Shown here piece after piece: positions 16,814-26,520 of a stretch of DNA of 64,000 nt (position 1 is its first letter; every line of letters starts with the position of its first letter). The position numbers and the translations under genes are program-made. Origin of the DNA: Opitutus sp. GAS368. GTDB taxonomy: Bacteria > Verrucomicrobiota > Verrucomicrobiia > Opitutales > Opitutaceae. Below the pieces are notes generated by a model that was not told where the DNA came from, did not search any database, and saw nothing but the letters and a program-made list of their open reading frames with translations. Where the stretch lies: assembly GCA_945869845.1 (NCBI GenBank), contig CAMBRG010000001.1:1-64000 (forward strand), given 5' to 3'.

Positions 16814-18438
16814 ATGCGCTTCGGATCACTCCCCTCGACGGTGTTATTGTGGGCGCCTATTTTTTGCTGACGATTGCGCTCGGGCTGTGGTTCGGGCGTA
16901 AAAAAATCCGGAGCGCGGAGGCGCTCTTCCTCGCGGACCGCGAGGCGACGTGGCCGATGGTCGGGGCATCGATGTTTTCGGCGAACATTTCGAGCCAGCA
17001 GTTTGTCGGGCAGGCGGGTCTCGCCTACACGATTGGGTTGGCGGCGGGAGCGTTTCAGCTCATCGGGGCGTCGTGCTTTGCGCTGCTCGCGGTGTTTTTT
17101 GTGGACGTTTATCTGTCGTTGAAACTGCGCACCGCACCGGAGTTTTTTGAGCGCCGTTACAGCCCGGGCACGCGGATGTTTGTTTCCGCGATCAATATCG
17201 TGATGATTTTAGCGGCGAGCATCGCGAGCGCGCTCTACGCGGGGGCGACGGTGTTGACGGACCTGATGGGACTGGCCTCGACGCTGGAATTCAACCTAGC
17301 GGTGGCGGCGATCGCGGTGGCGGCGGGCACCTACACGATATTTGGCGGGCTGCGTTCGGTGCTGTGGACGGATCTCTTGCAGGTCGCGCTGCTGGTGGGG
17401 GGCGGAGCGATTACGTTTTTCCTGACGCTATCGGCAGCGGGCGGATGGGCCGGGGTGTTGTCGACCACCGGTGGAGCGGGCAACAGCCTGTGGACCGTGG
17501 TGCTGCCGTGGGATCACGCGTTTGGGTGGTTGCCGATGATCACGGGCGGACTGGTGCTCGCGGTGCATGGGCACTGCACGGATCACGACTACGTGCAGCG
17601 AGCACTGGCGGCGCGGAGTGTCTATCATTCGAAGATGGGCGCGTTGTTCGCGGCGTTTCTGAAGATTCTTGCGCTCTTCATCATCGCGGCGCCGGGTGTG
17701 ATTGCGGCGAAACTGATTCCCGGGCTGGCGCAGGCCGACCAAGTTTATGCCCGGTTGGTGTCGACCTATGTGCCGGCGGGGCTCGCGGGCCTGGTGTTGG
17801 CGGGATTGCTCGCAGCGATCCTTGGCACGGTGGCGGCGGGTCTTTCAGCGGCGGCGTCGATGGTGTCGTATGATTTTGTGCTGCGCTTCGCGCCGAAATT
17901 GTCCGAGCCGGCGCGCGTGCGGATGGGCCGCGGCATTATGGTGTTGGTGTTGGTGCTGTGTGCGGTGCTCGCGCCAGGGATCAAGCAATTCAAGGGCGTC
18001 TACGGTTATCTCGTGCAAATCTGGTCGCTGCTCGCTCCGCCCGTTTTCGTGTGTGTCGTAGCGGGCATCTTCACTCGCCGGGCGACGCCGCGTGGTGCCG
18101 TGGCCACGCTGACGGTGGGCACGGTGCTCGGGGCGATTACATTTTGGGCGCTCGGCCAGCCTGATGTCGTCGCGCAGCTCCCGCGCTACCTCCGCAGTGC
18201 GTTGAACTGCGGCTTTGTGATCACGCTGGTCTGCGCGGCGACGATGGCGCTGGTCAGCCGTAGCGGCGGTGCGAATCCCGGTGCGAACGAAGTGGCGGAT
18301 CTTACGGCTGCGGCCGCGGCGAACTCGATGAGTCCGGGCGAGCGCCGCAAATATCGGCTCACGCTCGTGGTGCTGGCGATCGTCTGGCTCACGGTAGTGG
18401 TGACGTTCTCGCCGTGGGGCGTGGCCCGGGCCGGATAA
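16810..18438 (+). CDS. sodium/solute symporter (SSS family)
   Basis: A 542-residue inner-membrane protein of the SSS (SLC5-like) family with about 13 hydrophobic segments. It begins VIVGAYFLLTIALGLWFG, followed by a RKKIRSAEALFLADREATWP loop and the SANISSQQFVGQAGLAYT sodium-site region. The YTIFGGLRSVLWTDLLQ stretch is characteristic of sugar-type members such as those related to sialic acid and galactose carriers. It is translationally coupled to the signal-less sulfatase, which suggests it imports a sulfated mono- or oligosaccharide that this enzyme then processes. Substrate is inferred from context only. Confidence 0.92.
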   Translation: MNALRITPLDGVIVGAYFLLTIALGLWFGRKKIRSAEALFLADREATWPMVGASMFSANISSQQFVGQAGLAYTIGLAAGAFQLIGASCFALLAVFFVDVYLSLKLRTAPEFFERRYSPGTRMFVSAINIVMILAASIASALYAGATVLTDLMGLASTLEFNLAVAAIAVAAGTYTIFGGLRSVLWTDLLQVALLVGGGAITFFLTLSAAGGWAGVLSTTGGAGNSLWTVVLPWDHAFGWLPMITGGLVLAVHGHCTDHDYVQRALAARSVYHSKMGALFAAFLKILALFIIAAPGVIAAKLIPGLAQADQVYARLVSTYVPAGLAGLVLAGLLAAILGTVAAGLSAAASMVSYDFVLRFAPKLSEPARVRMGRGIMVLVLVLCAVLAPGIKQFKGVYGYLVQIWSLLAPPVFVCVVAGIFTRRATPRGAVATLTVGTVLGAITFWALGQPDVVAQLPRYLRSALNCGFVITLVCAATMALVSRSGGANPGANEVADLTAAAAANSMSPGERRKYRLTLVVLAIVWLTVVVTFSPWGVARAG

Positions 18439-18596
18439 AGAAAGGAGCGTCGTCAAATTTCGGCGTCGCGAAACTTCCAGACGGCTCCAGCGATGAGGAG
18501 TGAACGAAGTGAAGGACCGAAGGCCGGTGAAAGAGACAATGAACGGGATGGAAACTTAAGGAGGATGACTACGCTTGGACTGAAATTAAGGGGAAA

Positions 18597-20063
18597 TTAC
18601 GGTGTTAGCCGGCCGGGTTCGCGGAGGCCGGTGCCGGTGCGGCCGGTGAGCGAATCGCCGAGGTCGGCGCGGCATTTTTCGGCGAAAGTTTGGAGGCGTT
18701 GAACGATCTCGGGGTGGACGGCGGTGACATCGGTGGTCTCGCCGGGATCGCGGGTAAGGTCGAAAAGGGCGGGCGCGGGGAGGGAGGCGTTTTCGTATTT
18801 TGCGGGTTGGCCGTCGCGGCCGCCGGGGCGGCCGCCGAGGGTGCGGTAGTGGTGGGAGAGGACGAGTTTCCAGCGGCCGTCGGCGGACAGGACGGACTGA
18901 AGTTCGTTTTGCTTGAACCAAGTGGCGTAACCCTCGTGGGGACTGACGGCACCGGGGCGGCCGACGATGAGCGGCCAGACATCGCGACCGTCGATGGGGA
19001 GCGCGGGAAGCGGCGCGTCGATCAGGCGGGCGAGCGTGGGGAACAAGTCGATCGTCATGAAGGTGGCGTCGCTCCGGGTGCCGGCGGGGATTTTTCCGGG
19101 CCAGCGCATCAGGCAGGGGACGCGGGTGCCGCCTTCCCAAGCGGTGCCCTTGCCCTCGCGGAACGGGCCGGCGCTGCCCGCGTGGTCGCCGTAGCTCAGC
19201 CACGGCCCGTTGTCGCTGGTGAAGATTACGAGCGTGTCGCGTTCGAGCCCGTGGGTCTCGAGGGCGCGGAGGATTTCGCCGACGGACCAATCGAGTTCGA
19301 GCATCACGTCGCCAAAAAGGCCGGCGCCGGATTTACCCTTGAACTTCGCGCTCACGGCGAGCGGCACGTGCGGCATCGGGTGAGCGAGGTAGAAAAAGAA
19401 GGGCGTGGCGCGGTTACGCTCGATGAAAGAGACGGCGCGCGCGGTGAAGCGGGCGGTGAAGTCGTCCATCGCGGCGGGCGTAACGGCGGGGTCGATCACG
19501 CGGCCGTTTTCGTAGAGCGGGAGCGGCGGATAGGTGCCGGACTTGGCCTCGGGGTGGTAGGGCCACATGTCGTTGGAGTAGGGGATACCGAGAAATTCGT
19601 CGAAGCCATGGCGATTCGGGAGAAACGGGGCGTGGTGGCCGAGGTGCCACTTGCCCGCCATACCGGTCGCATAGCCGCGCGACTTGAAGAGTTCGGCGAG
19701 CGTGGTCTCGGCGGCGTTGAGGCCGTGGGTGGCCTTGGGGTTGAGTGCGCCATGAATGCCGAGGCGGTTGGAGTAGCAGCCGGTGAGGAGCGCGGCGCGT
19801 GACGCGGAGCAGACGGGTTGTGAGACGTGGAAACCGGTGAACATCGCGCCGTCGCGCGCTAGGCGGTCAAGGTGCGGCGTCGCATAGCCCTTGGCGCCGA
19901 ACACGCCGACATCGCCGTAGCCGAGATCGTCGCAGAAGATAACGATGACGTTCGGCGGACGGGGAGCTGCGGCCGAAGCGGCAGCGGAGGCGGAGGCGGA
20001 GAAAAGAAGCGATGGAGAGAAGGCGAGAACGAGCGAAAAGGCGCGGAAGAGCGGGAGAAGCAT
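18597..20063 (-). CDS. secreted sulfatase, CxASR type
   Basis: A 488-residue S1 sulfatase with signal peptide (1-31, Ser/Ala-rich end). Asp-Asp is at 45-46, and the formylglycine site is C85 in CSASR, with Ala in place of the usual Pro, a known functional variant. GKWHLGHHAPFLPNRHGF, SGAGLFGDVMLELD and TSDNGPWLSYGDHAGS follow. The protein aligns closely with the sulfatases at 58079-59575 and 26521-27942 (same GAGLxGDV and RxGFDE blocks), marking an arylsulfatase-A-like branch. It stands alone, convergent with the symporter and divergent from the TonB receptor at 20548, so it has its own promoter in the 20064-20547 gap. Confidence 0.93.
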   Translation of the reverse strand: MLLPLFRAFSLVLAFSPSLLFSASASAAASAAAPRPPNVIVIFCDDLGYGDVGVFGAKGYATPHLDRLARDGAMFTGFHVSQPVCSASRAALLTGCYSNRLGIHGALNPKATHGLNAAETTLAELFKSRGYATGMAGKWHLGHHAPFLPNRHGFDEFLGIPYSNDMWPYHPEAKSGTYPPLPLYENGRVIDPAVTPAAMDDFTARFTARAVSFIERNRATPFFFYLAHPMPHVPLAVSAKFKGKSGAGLFGDVMLELDWSVGEILRALETHGLERDTLVIFTSDNGPWLSYGDHAGSAGPFREGKGTAWEGGTRVPCLMRWPGKIPAGTRSDATFMTIDLFPTLARLIDAPLPALPIDGRDVWPLIVGRPGAVSPHEGYATWFKQNELQSVLSADGRWKLVLSHHYRTLGGRPGGRDGQPAKYENASLPAPALFDLTRDPGETTDVTAVHPEIVQRLQTFAEKCRADLGDSLTGRTGTGLREPGRLTP

Positions 20064-20547
20064 GGGATTGATTTGTTCCGCGGGGAAAGCGCGGGCGGGG
20101 TCCGTTTTCTGGGTAGGGCAGGTGGGCCGAAGGGGTGGATTCGTTGTCTGTTAGTTCTCGATTTAATCAAGAGGCGAGAAAGGGCGAGGTCGAGGTCGTG
20201 GCGCGAAGAAAACGGATCAAATAGCTGGAGCGCGATCCATCGGTGATCTCATGGCTGGCCGAAACGTGGCCACAGGGGCGGTCGCCATCGGCCTCCTGAG
20301 CGGAAGCAACAAGCAGAAAGAAAAGAGGCAACGTTTCCATTCTCGGGCAACGCGCGCCCTTGCGCCGAAGGTGTCGTACACCGTCAAAGTGCGCCGCCAT
20401 TGCGGGCGGTTCCAGCCGGCCGAGTGGAACGCGACCCCAAAAAGGGGATGGTCAACGGTCGCGAAAAACGTTGCGCTCCGATTTGGAAGTCACGTCGCCG
20501 CCTCGCGAATCCGGTGTGCCTAATCAACCCCGCTTACCCGTTCGAAA
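20064..20547. other. divergent intergenic region
   Basis: This 484-base gap separates two divergent genes (sulfatase 20063 and TonB receptor 20548) and must hold both promoters, but I find no convincing paired -35/-10 boxes and no copy of the ACTTAAACG operator. A 57-codon minus-strand frame from 20340 to 20167 begins with a hydrophobic METLPLFFLLVASA stretch; it has no family match and no neighbour coupling, so it is not called as a gene. Confidence 0.45.
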
Positions 20548-23500
20548 ATGAAAACCCCCTACCTTGCCCTGAATCTGTCCTTCGTCGCGGCCACCGCGCT
20601 CGCCCAATCGGTCGCTCCGTCGGCGACCTCCGCCGCTTCTATGGCGGACGACGCCGCGGTCATCCTGAACCCCTTCGTGGTCAGCACCGATGCCAACAAA
20701 GGGTATTACGCCTCGGAGACGCTTTCAGGGACTCAGCTGAAGTCTCAGGTGCGCGACTTGGCCAACCCGATCACCATTCTCACCGAGGAATTCATGCGGG
20801 ATATCGGCGCGGTAAACTACGAGGAGGCCCTCGAGTTTCTGCCGAGCACGCAGGCGTTCAAAGGCGACACCTCCGATCCGGAATCCGTTTCCTCGCGCAC
20901 GGGCACGCCTTTCACCGTGCGTGGCTTTCGCTCGTCGTCGCTGACCAACAACTTTTTCACCAGTCGGATTAAAGTGGATAATTTCAACACTGAGACGGTG
21001 ACCCAAAGTCGTGGGCCCAATTCCCTGCTCTTTGGTCTCGGCTCGGTGGGCGGTGGGCTCGATGCGACCCACAAACTCGGACGCTTCAACGCCAACAGTC
21101 ACAGCTTGGATGTTCGCTTCGACTCGGAAGGCTCGAGGCGCGTCAGCTTGGATATCAACCGGATCATTGTTCCCAAAAAACTGGCCCTGCGCTTCGCCGC
21201 ATTGTCCACCGACCAACGCACGCCGCGTGAGTTTCAGTATATGCGGCGCAACTCGGCTTACCTAAATTTCACGCTCCAACCTTTCAAGGGCGCGACGATC
21301 AACCTCAACGCGGAGACCGGCCGAATCGACGAGCTGAACCCCCGGCCCTATCAGGCCTATGACAGCGTCTCGGCGTGGTTGAACGACTCCCGGACTCCGC
21401 TGCAAAAAGCGAATACGATCGACTTGGCCTTGGTCCAATCCGGCACCACCGCCGCCCGCAACGCCGCCCGCAATCTCATCACCGGGGTCTCCCAAGGTTT
21501 TTCGGCCACCAATTATCTCGTCTACATCATGAACGCTCCGCAGTTAGGCGTGCAGAACTGGAACTTTAAATCCCGAGGCTCGGAGGCCTTCGTCAACGGT
21601 CTAGCCCAAGGCCAGACCAGTATCTCCAGTGCGACCCGCGTGCCCGGAGTGGGCTTTCCGTTGGCCACCGTCGTTTCCGGTCCGTCGGACTATTTTGACA
21701 CGACCTACGATAAATTCTCGGCTTCGTGGCAGCAGCAGATTCTAGAAAAAACCTTTGTCGAACTGGCCGGCGCCTACGAGACCGCGGAAGACGAGGATTG
21801 GCAGCCGGTCTCGCGTGGCGATTACGAGGTCTTTATCGACAACAATTATTATCTGCCCGCCCAATTGGCGGTGAACAACCCCGACCCCACCAAGCCGCTC
21901 AATCCCTATTTCGGGACGCCCTATGTCGAGTCCAACGCCACCCTGCAGAATCGCAGCACAACGTTGAAACAGTATCGGGCGACGCTCACCCGCCAGTTCG
22001 ATCTGAGCCGGATCGAGCCGGTCAAGGGGCTCGACCTCGGCAAATTCACGGCGGTGGCTTTTCATTACTACCGGCATCTCGACAGCTATTTTCAGCAGCC
22101 GGAGGAGCTGACGACGAACTCGGTGCTGGCTACGGGTGTGCTCGCGGACACGCAAAATCAGATCCGCCGGCGCTACTATCTTACGCCGGGGCAGCCGGTG
22201 TCGTTCCCCGCGTTTCTCCCGAGCCAGGCACGGATCACGCAGACGGGAAATCCTGCCGTTCCAGGCAGTGTCTTCCCGACTGTTTCGTCGGCCTTTGCGA
22301 ATCGCCTGAATCCCGTTTATGCGCCCGAGACGACCAAGTCCTATGCGGCGATTGGCCAATGGGAGCTGTTTTCGCGTCGCTTGATTCTCACCGGCGGCCT
22401 CCGCCGCGATGATCTCAGCTCTAGGAACTTTGTTTTCGCGACGGATCCCGTCACCCGACTTTTCCTCGGCAAGGGCCAAGGTGCCTTTGCCCCGGAGACC
22501 AATTCATCGGTCACCAACACCAACTACGGCGCCGTGGTCAAAGTTACGAAGTGGCTCGATGCTTTCGCCAATACGGCCACGAACACGGTCGGCGCGGGCG
22601 GCACCAACTACGACGTTTTCAACCGGACGCTGCCCAATCAAGAGGGCCGGGGCTACGATCTCGGGTTGCGCGGCTTCTTCTTTGATGACCGCGTGATTCT
22701 GAAGCTCAACTACTTCAACAACGAGCTCACGAACCGGGTCTCGAACCCGCTCCGGGATGGAGCGATCGGTGTCGAGATGGCGCGGCAAAACGGATTTGTC
22801 GAAAGATACCTCGAAGGCATGGTTCTCAACGGCTTTGGCAGCAGGGTCGCCGGCGCCCGTCGTTTCGCCGATTACCCCGGTAACGGACTCTGGACGGACG
22901 TGGAATCGGATTTGACCGAAGGCTATGAAGTCGAGGCGACGCTCAATCCCACCAAGCAACTGCGCGTCCTGCTCAACGTATCCTACAACGACTCGAAGTT
23001 GAACAGTACCTACAACTTCACGCGCCCGTGGTATGAGCAATACGTCAAACCCGTCCGCGACGACGCCGCGATCCGGTCGGTCATCGCCAACCCTACGTTC
23101 AACGCGACGCGGACCATCGGCGATTACATCACGGGCATCGAGCGCCGGTTGAACTATCACGAGGCCCAGGTCGGCGGAGCCCGGCTGCGGGGCACCAATT
23201 GGCTGGTGAATGTTGTCGGGAGCTACGCCTTTGATCAGGGGCCGCTCAAAGGCACGCGCGTAGGTGCGAGTGCGCGCTGGCGTGAGGCTCCCACGATCGG
23301 CTACCCGGAACGAGCGGGGACCTTCGATGTGAAGAACGCCTTCAGTGGCAAAGACTCCTTGGTCACCGACGCCTTCGTGAGCTATGGGTGGCGGCAGCGA
23401 CTACGGGGGCAGAACACGAATTGGACCGTCTCGCTTCGCGTGCGAAATATTCTGGACGACGACGAGGCTTCACCCGCCAGCGCCGTGGACAACGGGAGCG

Positions 23501-23574
23501 GCCGGGCCCACATCCTCCAGCGAATTTATCAGACCCCTCGGACGTATGAACTCTCCGCCGGTTTGAGATTCTGA
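20548..23574 (+). CDS. large TonB-dependent outer-membrane receptor
   Basis: A 1008-residue receptor. Signal peptide 1-20 (ending TALAQ), then ILNPFVVSTDANKGYYASET (39-58) as the Verrucomicrobiota-type N-terminal motif, a plug domain (about 65-200, with TVRGFRSSSLTNNFF and SRGPNSLLFGLGSVGGGLD) and a beta-barrel with many alternating aromatic strands closing at LSAGLRF. It is much longer than the receptor at 11899 and of the large oligosaccharide-type class, though no SusD partner is present, as expected outside Bacteroidota. It heads a plus-strand block of five sulfatases and one GH71/99-like enzyme, so it probably imports their product or substrate. Confidence 0.93.
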   Translation: MKTPYLALNLSFVAATALAQSVAPSATSAASMADDAAVILNPFVVSTDANKGYYASETLSGTQLKSQVRDLANPITILTEEFMRDIGAVNYEEALEFLPSTQAFKGDTSDPESVSSRTGTPFTVRGFRSSSLTNNFFTSRIKVDNFNTETVTQSRGPNSLLFGLGSVGGGLDATHKLGRFNANSHSLDVRFDSEGSRRVSLDINRIIVPKKLALRFAALSTDQRTPREFQYMRRNSAYLNFTLQPFKGATINLNAETGRIDELNPRPYQAYDSVSAWLNDSRTPLQKANTIDLALVQSGTTAARNAARNLITGVSQGFSATNYLVYIMNAPQLGVQNWNFKSRGSEAFVNGLAQGQTSISSATRVPGVGFPLATVVSGPSDYFDTTYDKFSASWQQQILEKTFVELAGAYETAEDEDWQPVSRGDYEVFIDNNYYLPAQLAVNNPDPTKPLNPYFGTPYVESNATLQNRSTTLKQYRATLTRQFDLSRIEPVKGLDLGKFTAVAFHYYRHLDSYFQQPEELTTNSVLATGVLADTQNQIRRRYYLTPGQPVSFPAFLPSQARITQTGNPAVPGSVFPTVSSAFANRLNPVYAPETTKSYAAIGQWELFSRRLILTGGLRRDDLSSRNFVFATDPVTRLFLGKGQGAFAPETNSSVTNTNYGAVVKVTKWLDAFANTATNTVGAGGTNYDVFNRTLPNQEGRGYDLGLRGFFFDDRVILKLNYFNNELTNRVSNPLRDGAIGVEMARQNGFVERYLEGMVLNGFGSRVAGARRFADYPGNGLWTDVESDLTEGYEVEATLNPTKQLRVLLNVSYNDSKLNSTYNFTRPWYEQYVKPVRDDAAIRSVIANPTFNATRTIGDYITGIERRLNYHEAQVGGARLRGTNWLVNVVGSYAFDQGPLKGTRVGASARWREAPTIGYPERAGTFDVKNAFSGKDSLVTDAFVSYGWRQRLRGQNTNWTVSLRVRNILDDDEASPASAVDNGSGRAHILQRIYQTPRTYELSAGLRF

Positions 23575-23626
23575 GTCGGGCTACCATCCCGCAGCGAAGT
23601 CCGCCACAGCCCCGTTTCATTGCCCT

Positions 23627-25051
23627 ATGAGGTCACGCCGTCCTATTACCCGCCGCACCGCCCTGCACGCTGTGCTCACGCTAGCCGTTGCCGTGCTCGC
23701 CAGATGCGCCTCGGTTCTCGCCATCGTGACCGCCGTGACCGCCCGTCCGCCCAACGTCGTAGTCATTCTCACCGACGACCAAGGCTACGCCGACATCAGC
23801 TTCAATCCTCAGCACCCGAAAGAGGTCTCCACGCCGCATCTCGATGCCTTGGCGCGAGAGAGCGTGTGGTTTTCCCAGGGCTACATCACCGGCAATGTCT
23901 GCTCGCCCACGCGCGCCGGCCTGCTCACCGGGCGCTACCAGCAGCGCGCGGGCGTTTACACCGCCGGCGAAGGCGGGCGCGGCATCGCGCAGACGGAAAC
24001 CATTTTCCCGAAATTCCTGAAGCCCGCCGGCTATGTCAGCGGCGCGTTTGGCAAATGGCACCTCGGACTCACGGTCGAGCAAAGTCCCGTCGGCCGCGGC
24101 TTCGACGAGTGGTATGGTTTCCTCGGTCGCGGCGCGCACGACTACCTCAAGCTCGACGATATCGAGGGCTCGCCGATGTATCGGAACGGTAAACCCATCA
24201 AGGACGAAGGCTACCTCACCACGCGACTCACCGATGAAACCGTCGCGTTTATCCAAAAGCACAAGGCGCAGCCCTTTTATGTTCATCTCGCCTACAACGC
24301 GGTCCACTCCCCCGCGCAGGCTCCCGCCGCCGATATCGCCCGGTTCAAAAAACAGTTTCCCGATATCACCGAGGCGCGCGCCATATTGATGGCGATGCTC
24401 CATCACCTCGACCTCGGCGTGGGGCGGGTCGTGGATACGCTCAAAAAGGAAGGTCTCTGGGAAAACACCCTGCTCGTTTTTCTCACCGACAACGGCGGCT
24501 CCAAGGCGATGAGCGCGGTGAACACCCCGCTGCGCGGCGCCAAGCAGCAAAACTTTGAGGGCGGCATCCGCACGCCGTTCATCGTATCATGGCCGGCGGC
24601 CTTCAAGGGCGGTCGCACCCTCGATACCCCGATCAGCTCGCTCGACATCTTGCCGACGGCGTTGGCGGCCGCCGGCGTCGCTCATCCGACCGAAAAACCA
24701 CTCGACGGCAAAAGCCTGTTGCCGCTGCTCACCGGGAAATCGTCGCGGCACATCGACACGTTCTACTGGAGCGAAGGCGGCGAAGCGGGCGGGTTCGCGG
24801 TCCGCTCGGGCGACTGGAAACTCGTCCAGCAGCGCAGCCAGCCGAAGGTCGAGCTCTTCAACCTCGCGAAGGATCCAGCCGAGACGACGGACCTTGCGCC
24901 GCAGTCCGCCGCCAAGGTCGCCGAGCTGACGAAGCTTTACGATACCTGGCTCGACCAAATGGCCGAACCGATGGACGGCGTGGGCAAGCGCTATAAGAAA
25001 TCCGACGAGCCCGCGGGGAAGAACCGGAAGAAAAAGAAGGCGGAAAAGTAA
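23627..25051 (+). CDS. secreted arylsulfatase
   Basis: A 474-residue S1 sulfatase. The N-terminus is long and arginine-rich (RSRRPITRRTALHAVLTL) before the hydrophobic core, so export could be Sec or Tat, with a possible lipobox at LARC. Asp-Asp is at 50-51, the formylglycine site is C92 in CSPTR, GAFGKWHLG and LTDNGGSKAMSAVNTPLRG follow. The C-terminus carries a Lys-rich tail (GKNRKKKKAEK). It is the first enzyme behind the TonB receptor, 52 bases downstream, and is 27 bases ahead of the next sulfatase. Substrate position is unknown. Confidence 0.92.
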   Translation: MRSRRPITRRTALHAVLTLAVAVLARCASVLAIVTAVTARPPNVVVILTDDQGYADISFNPQHPKEVSTPHLDALARESVWFSQGYITGNVCSPTRAGLLTGRYQQRAGVYTAGEGGRGIAQTETIFPKFLKPAGYVSGAFGKWHLGLTVEQSPVGRGFDEWYGFLGRGAHDYLKLDDIEGSPMYRNGKPIKDEGYLTTRLTDETVAFIQKHKAQPFYVHLAYNAVHSPAQAPAADIARFKKQFPDITEARAILMAMLHHLDLGVGRVVDTLKKEGLWENTLLVFLTDNGGSKAMSAVNTPLRGAKQQNFEGGIRTPFIVSWPAAFKGGRTLDTPISSLDILPTALAAAGVAHPTEKPLDGKSLLPLLTGKSSRHIDTFYWSEGGEAGGFAVRSGDWKLVQQRSQPKVELFNLAKDPAETTDLAPQSAAKVAELTKLYDTWLDQMAEPMDGVGKRYKKSDEPAGKNRKKKKAEK

Positions 25052-25078
25052 ACGCCCCGGCCCGATCTCAGCCCCTCC

Positions 25079-26509
25079 ATGCCGCCCCAACCTTGCCCCC
25101 GCCTCAGCGGCGCACTCCGCTGCCTCTTGCTCGCGGCGTGTGCCGCTCTCTCCGTCGCTGCACTCGCCGCCGCGCCGGCGAAGAAACTCAACGTCCTCCT
25201 GATCGCCGCCGACGATCTGCGCGACACCCTCGGCTGTTACGGCAATGCCGCCGTGAAGACGCCAAACATTGATCGGCTCGCCGCCCGCGCGGTCCGCTTC
25301 GACCGCGCCTACGTGCAATACCCCGTCTGCAATGCCAGCCGCAGCTCGTTCCTCACCGGCTTACGGCCCGACCAGACCGGCGTCATCGACAACCGCACGC
25401 TGCTCCGGGATCGCCTGCCCGAGGTCGTGACCCTGCCCCAACTCCTCAAGGAGGACGGCCGGCACGCGGCTGTTTTCGGCAAGATTTTCCATCTCGGTGG
25501 CGGGCGCGACGCCGCGCTTCGGGCGAAGTGGATGGACCTGCCGAAATCGTGGCACAGCGGGCAATCGTTTGAGGCGACTGCCCTCGGCCGTCGGCAAATC
25601 GCCGGTCGTGATCTCACCGACGGCAAACTGAGTTGGTGCCGGTGGGGTGCCATGGACGGCGACGACGATGACCAACCCGACGGCCAGATCGCCCAGGCCG
25701 TGATCGCGCAAATCGAAGCTCTCGAAGGAAAACCTTGGGTCATCGGCGCCGGTTTCAGCAAACCGCACGATCCTTTCGTCGCGCCCAAGAAATATTTCGA
25801 TCTGTATCCGGAAGGCTCGCTCACCTTGCACCGCGCACCCGGCGATCGGACGCCCGCCCCGCCGCTCGCCGTCGGCTTCGGCGAACTCGGCGCCGCCTTC
25901 GCCAAGTTCAGCGACCGCGAGCGCCACGAATTTCTCCGCGCCTACTACGCCTGCACTTCCTACATGGACGCGCAGGTCGGCCGCGTCCTCGATACCCTTG
26001 ATCGGCTCCAACTCTGGGACAACACCGTCGTCATCTTGCTCGGCGATCACGGCTACCATCTCGGCGAACGTGAGTGGTGGAACAAAAACACGCTTTTCGA
26101 GCGCAGCTGTCGCGCCCCGTTTCTCATCGCCGCGCCCGGCATTAAGCCCGGCGTCGCCCGCGGGCTCGTCGAGTTCGTCGACCTCTACCCGACGGTCGCC
26201 GACCTCTGCGGCCTCACGCCTCCGCCAGATCTCGCGGGCCGGAGCCTGCGCCCGCTGCTCCGCGACCCTGCGGCCCCCGGCAAGCCCGCCGCGTTCACGC
26301 TCGTCACACGCGGCAACGCCCGTGGCGATTCGATCCGCACCGACCGCTGGCGCTTAACCCGGTGGAGCGACGGCACCGCCGAACTTTACGACCACACGAC
26401 CGATCCGGAAGAAGACCACAATGTCGCCCCGAATCATCCCGAAATCGTCAGCGATCTCGGCCGCCAACTCCCGGCCGCGCGCACGGCTTCATTGGCTCCC
26501 AAACGTTAG
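25079..26509 (+). CDS. secreted sulfatase, iduronate-2-sulfatase-like
   Basis: A 476-residue S1 sulfatase with signal peptide (1-31). Asp-Asp is at 45-46 in AADDLRDTLGCYG, the formylglycine site is C84 in CNASR (Ala for Pro), GAGFSKPHDPFVAPKKYFDL and GDHGYHLGEREWWNKNT place it with iduronate-2-sulfatase-like enzymes and with the paralogue at 7378-8955. The two differ in the active-site motif (CNPSR versus CNASR), suggesting related but distinct substrates. It is followed by the next sulfatase start only 11 bases after its stop. The chain ends LAPKR without a long tail. Confidence 0.92.
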   Translation: MPPQPCPRLSGALRCLLLAACAALSVAALAAAPAKKLNVLLIAADDLRDTLGCYGNAAVKTPNIDRLAARAVRFDRAYVQYPVCNASRSSFLTGLRPDQTGVIDNRTLLRDRLPEVVTLPQLLKEDGRHAAVFGKIFHLGGGRDAALRAKWMDLPKSWHSGQSFEATALGRRQIAGRDLTDGKLSWCRWGAMDGDDDDQPDGQIAQAVIAQIEALEGKPWVIGAGFSKPHDPFVAPKKYFDLYPEGSLTLHRAPGDRTPAPPLAVGFGELGAAFAKFSDRERHEFLRAYYACTSYMDAQVGRVLDTLDRLQLWDNTVVILLGDHGYHLGEREWWNKNTLFERSCRAPFLIAAPGIKPGVARGLVEFVDLYPTVADLCGLTPPPDLAGRSLRPLLRDPAAPGKPAAFTLVTRGNARGDSIRTDRWRLTRWSDGTAELYDHTTDPEEDHNVAPNHPEIVSDLGRQLPAARTASLAPKR

Positions 26510-26520
26510 TTTATTTTCCG

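Noticed and set aside
20167..20340. 57-codon minus-strand frame with a signal-like start
   Set aside because: No ribosome-binding site, no family match, and composition of the rest is not protein-like; it lies in a promoter region.
26362..26520. 53-codon N-terminal extension of the 26521 sulfatase
   Set aside because: It overlaps the end of the preceding sulfatase gene in another frame and precedes an obvious signal peptide at 26521.
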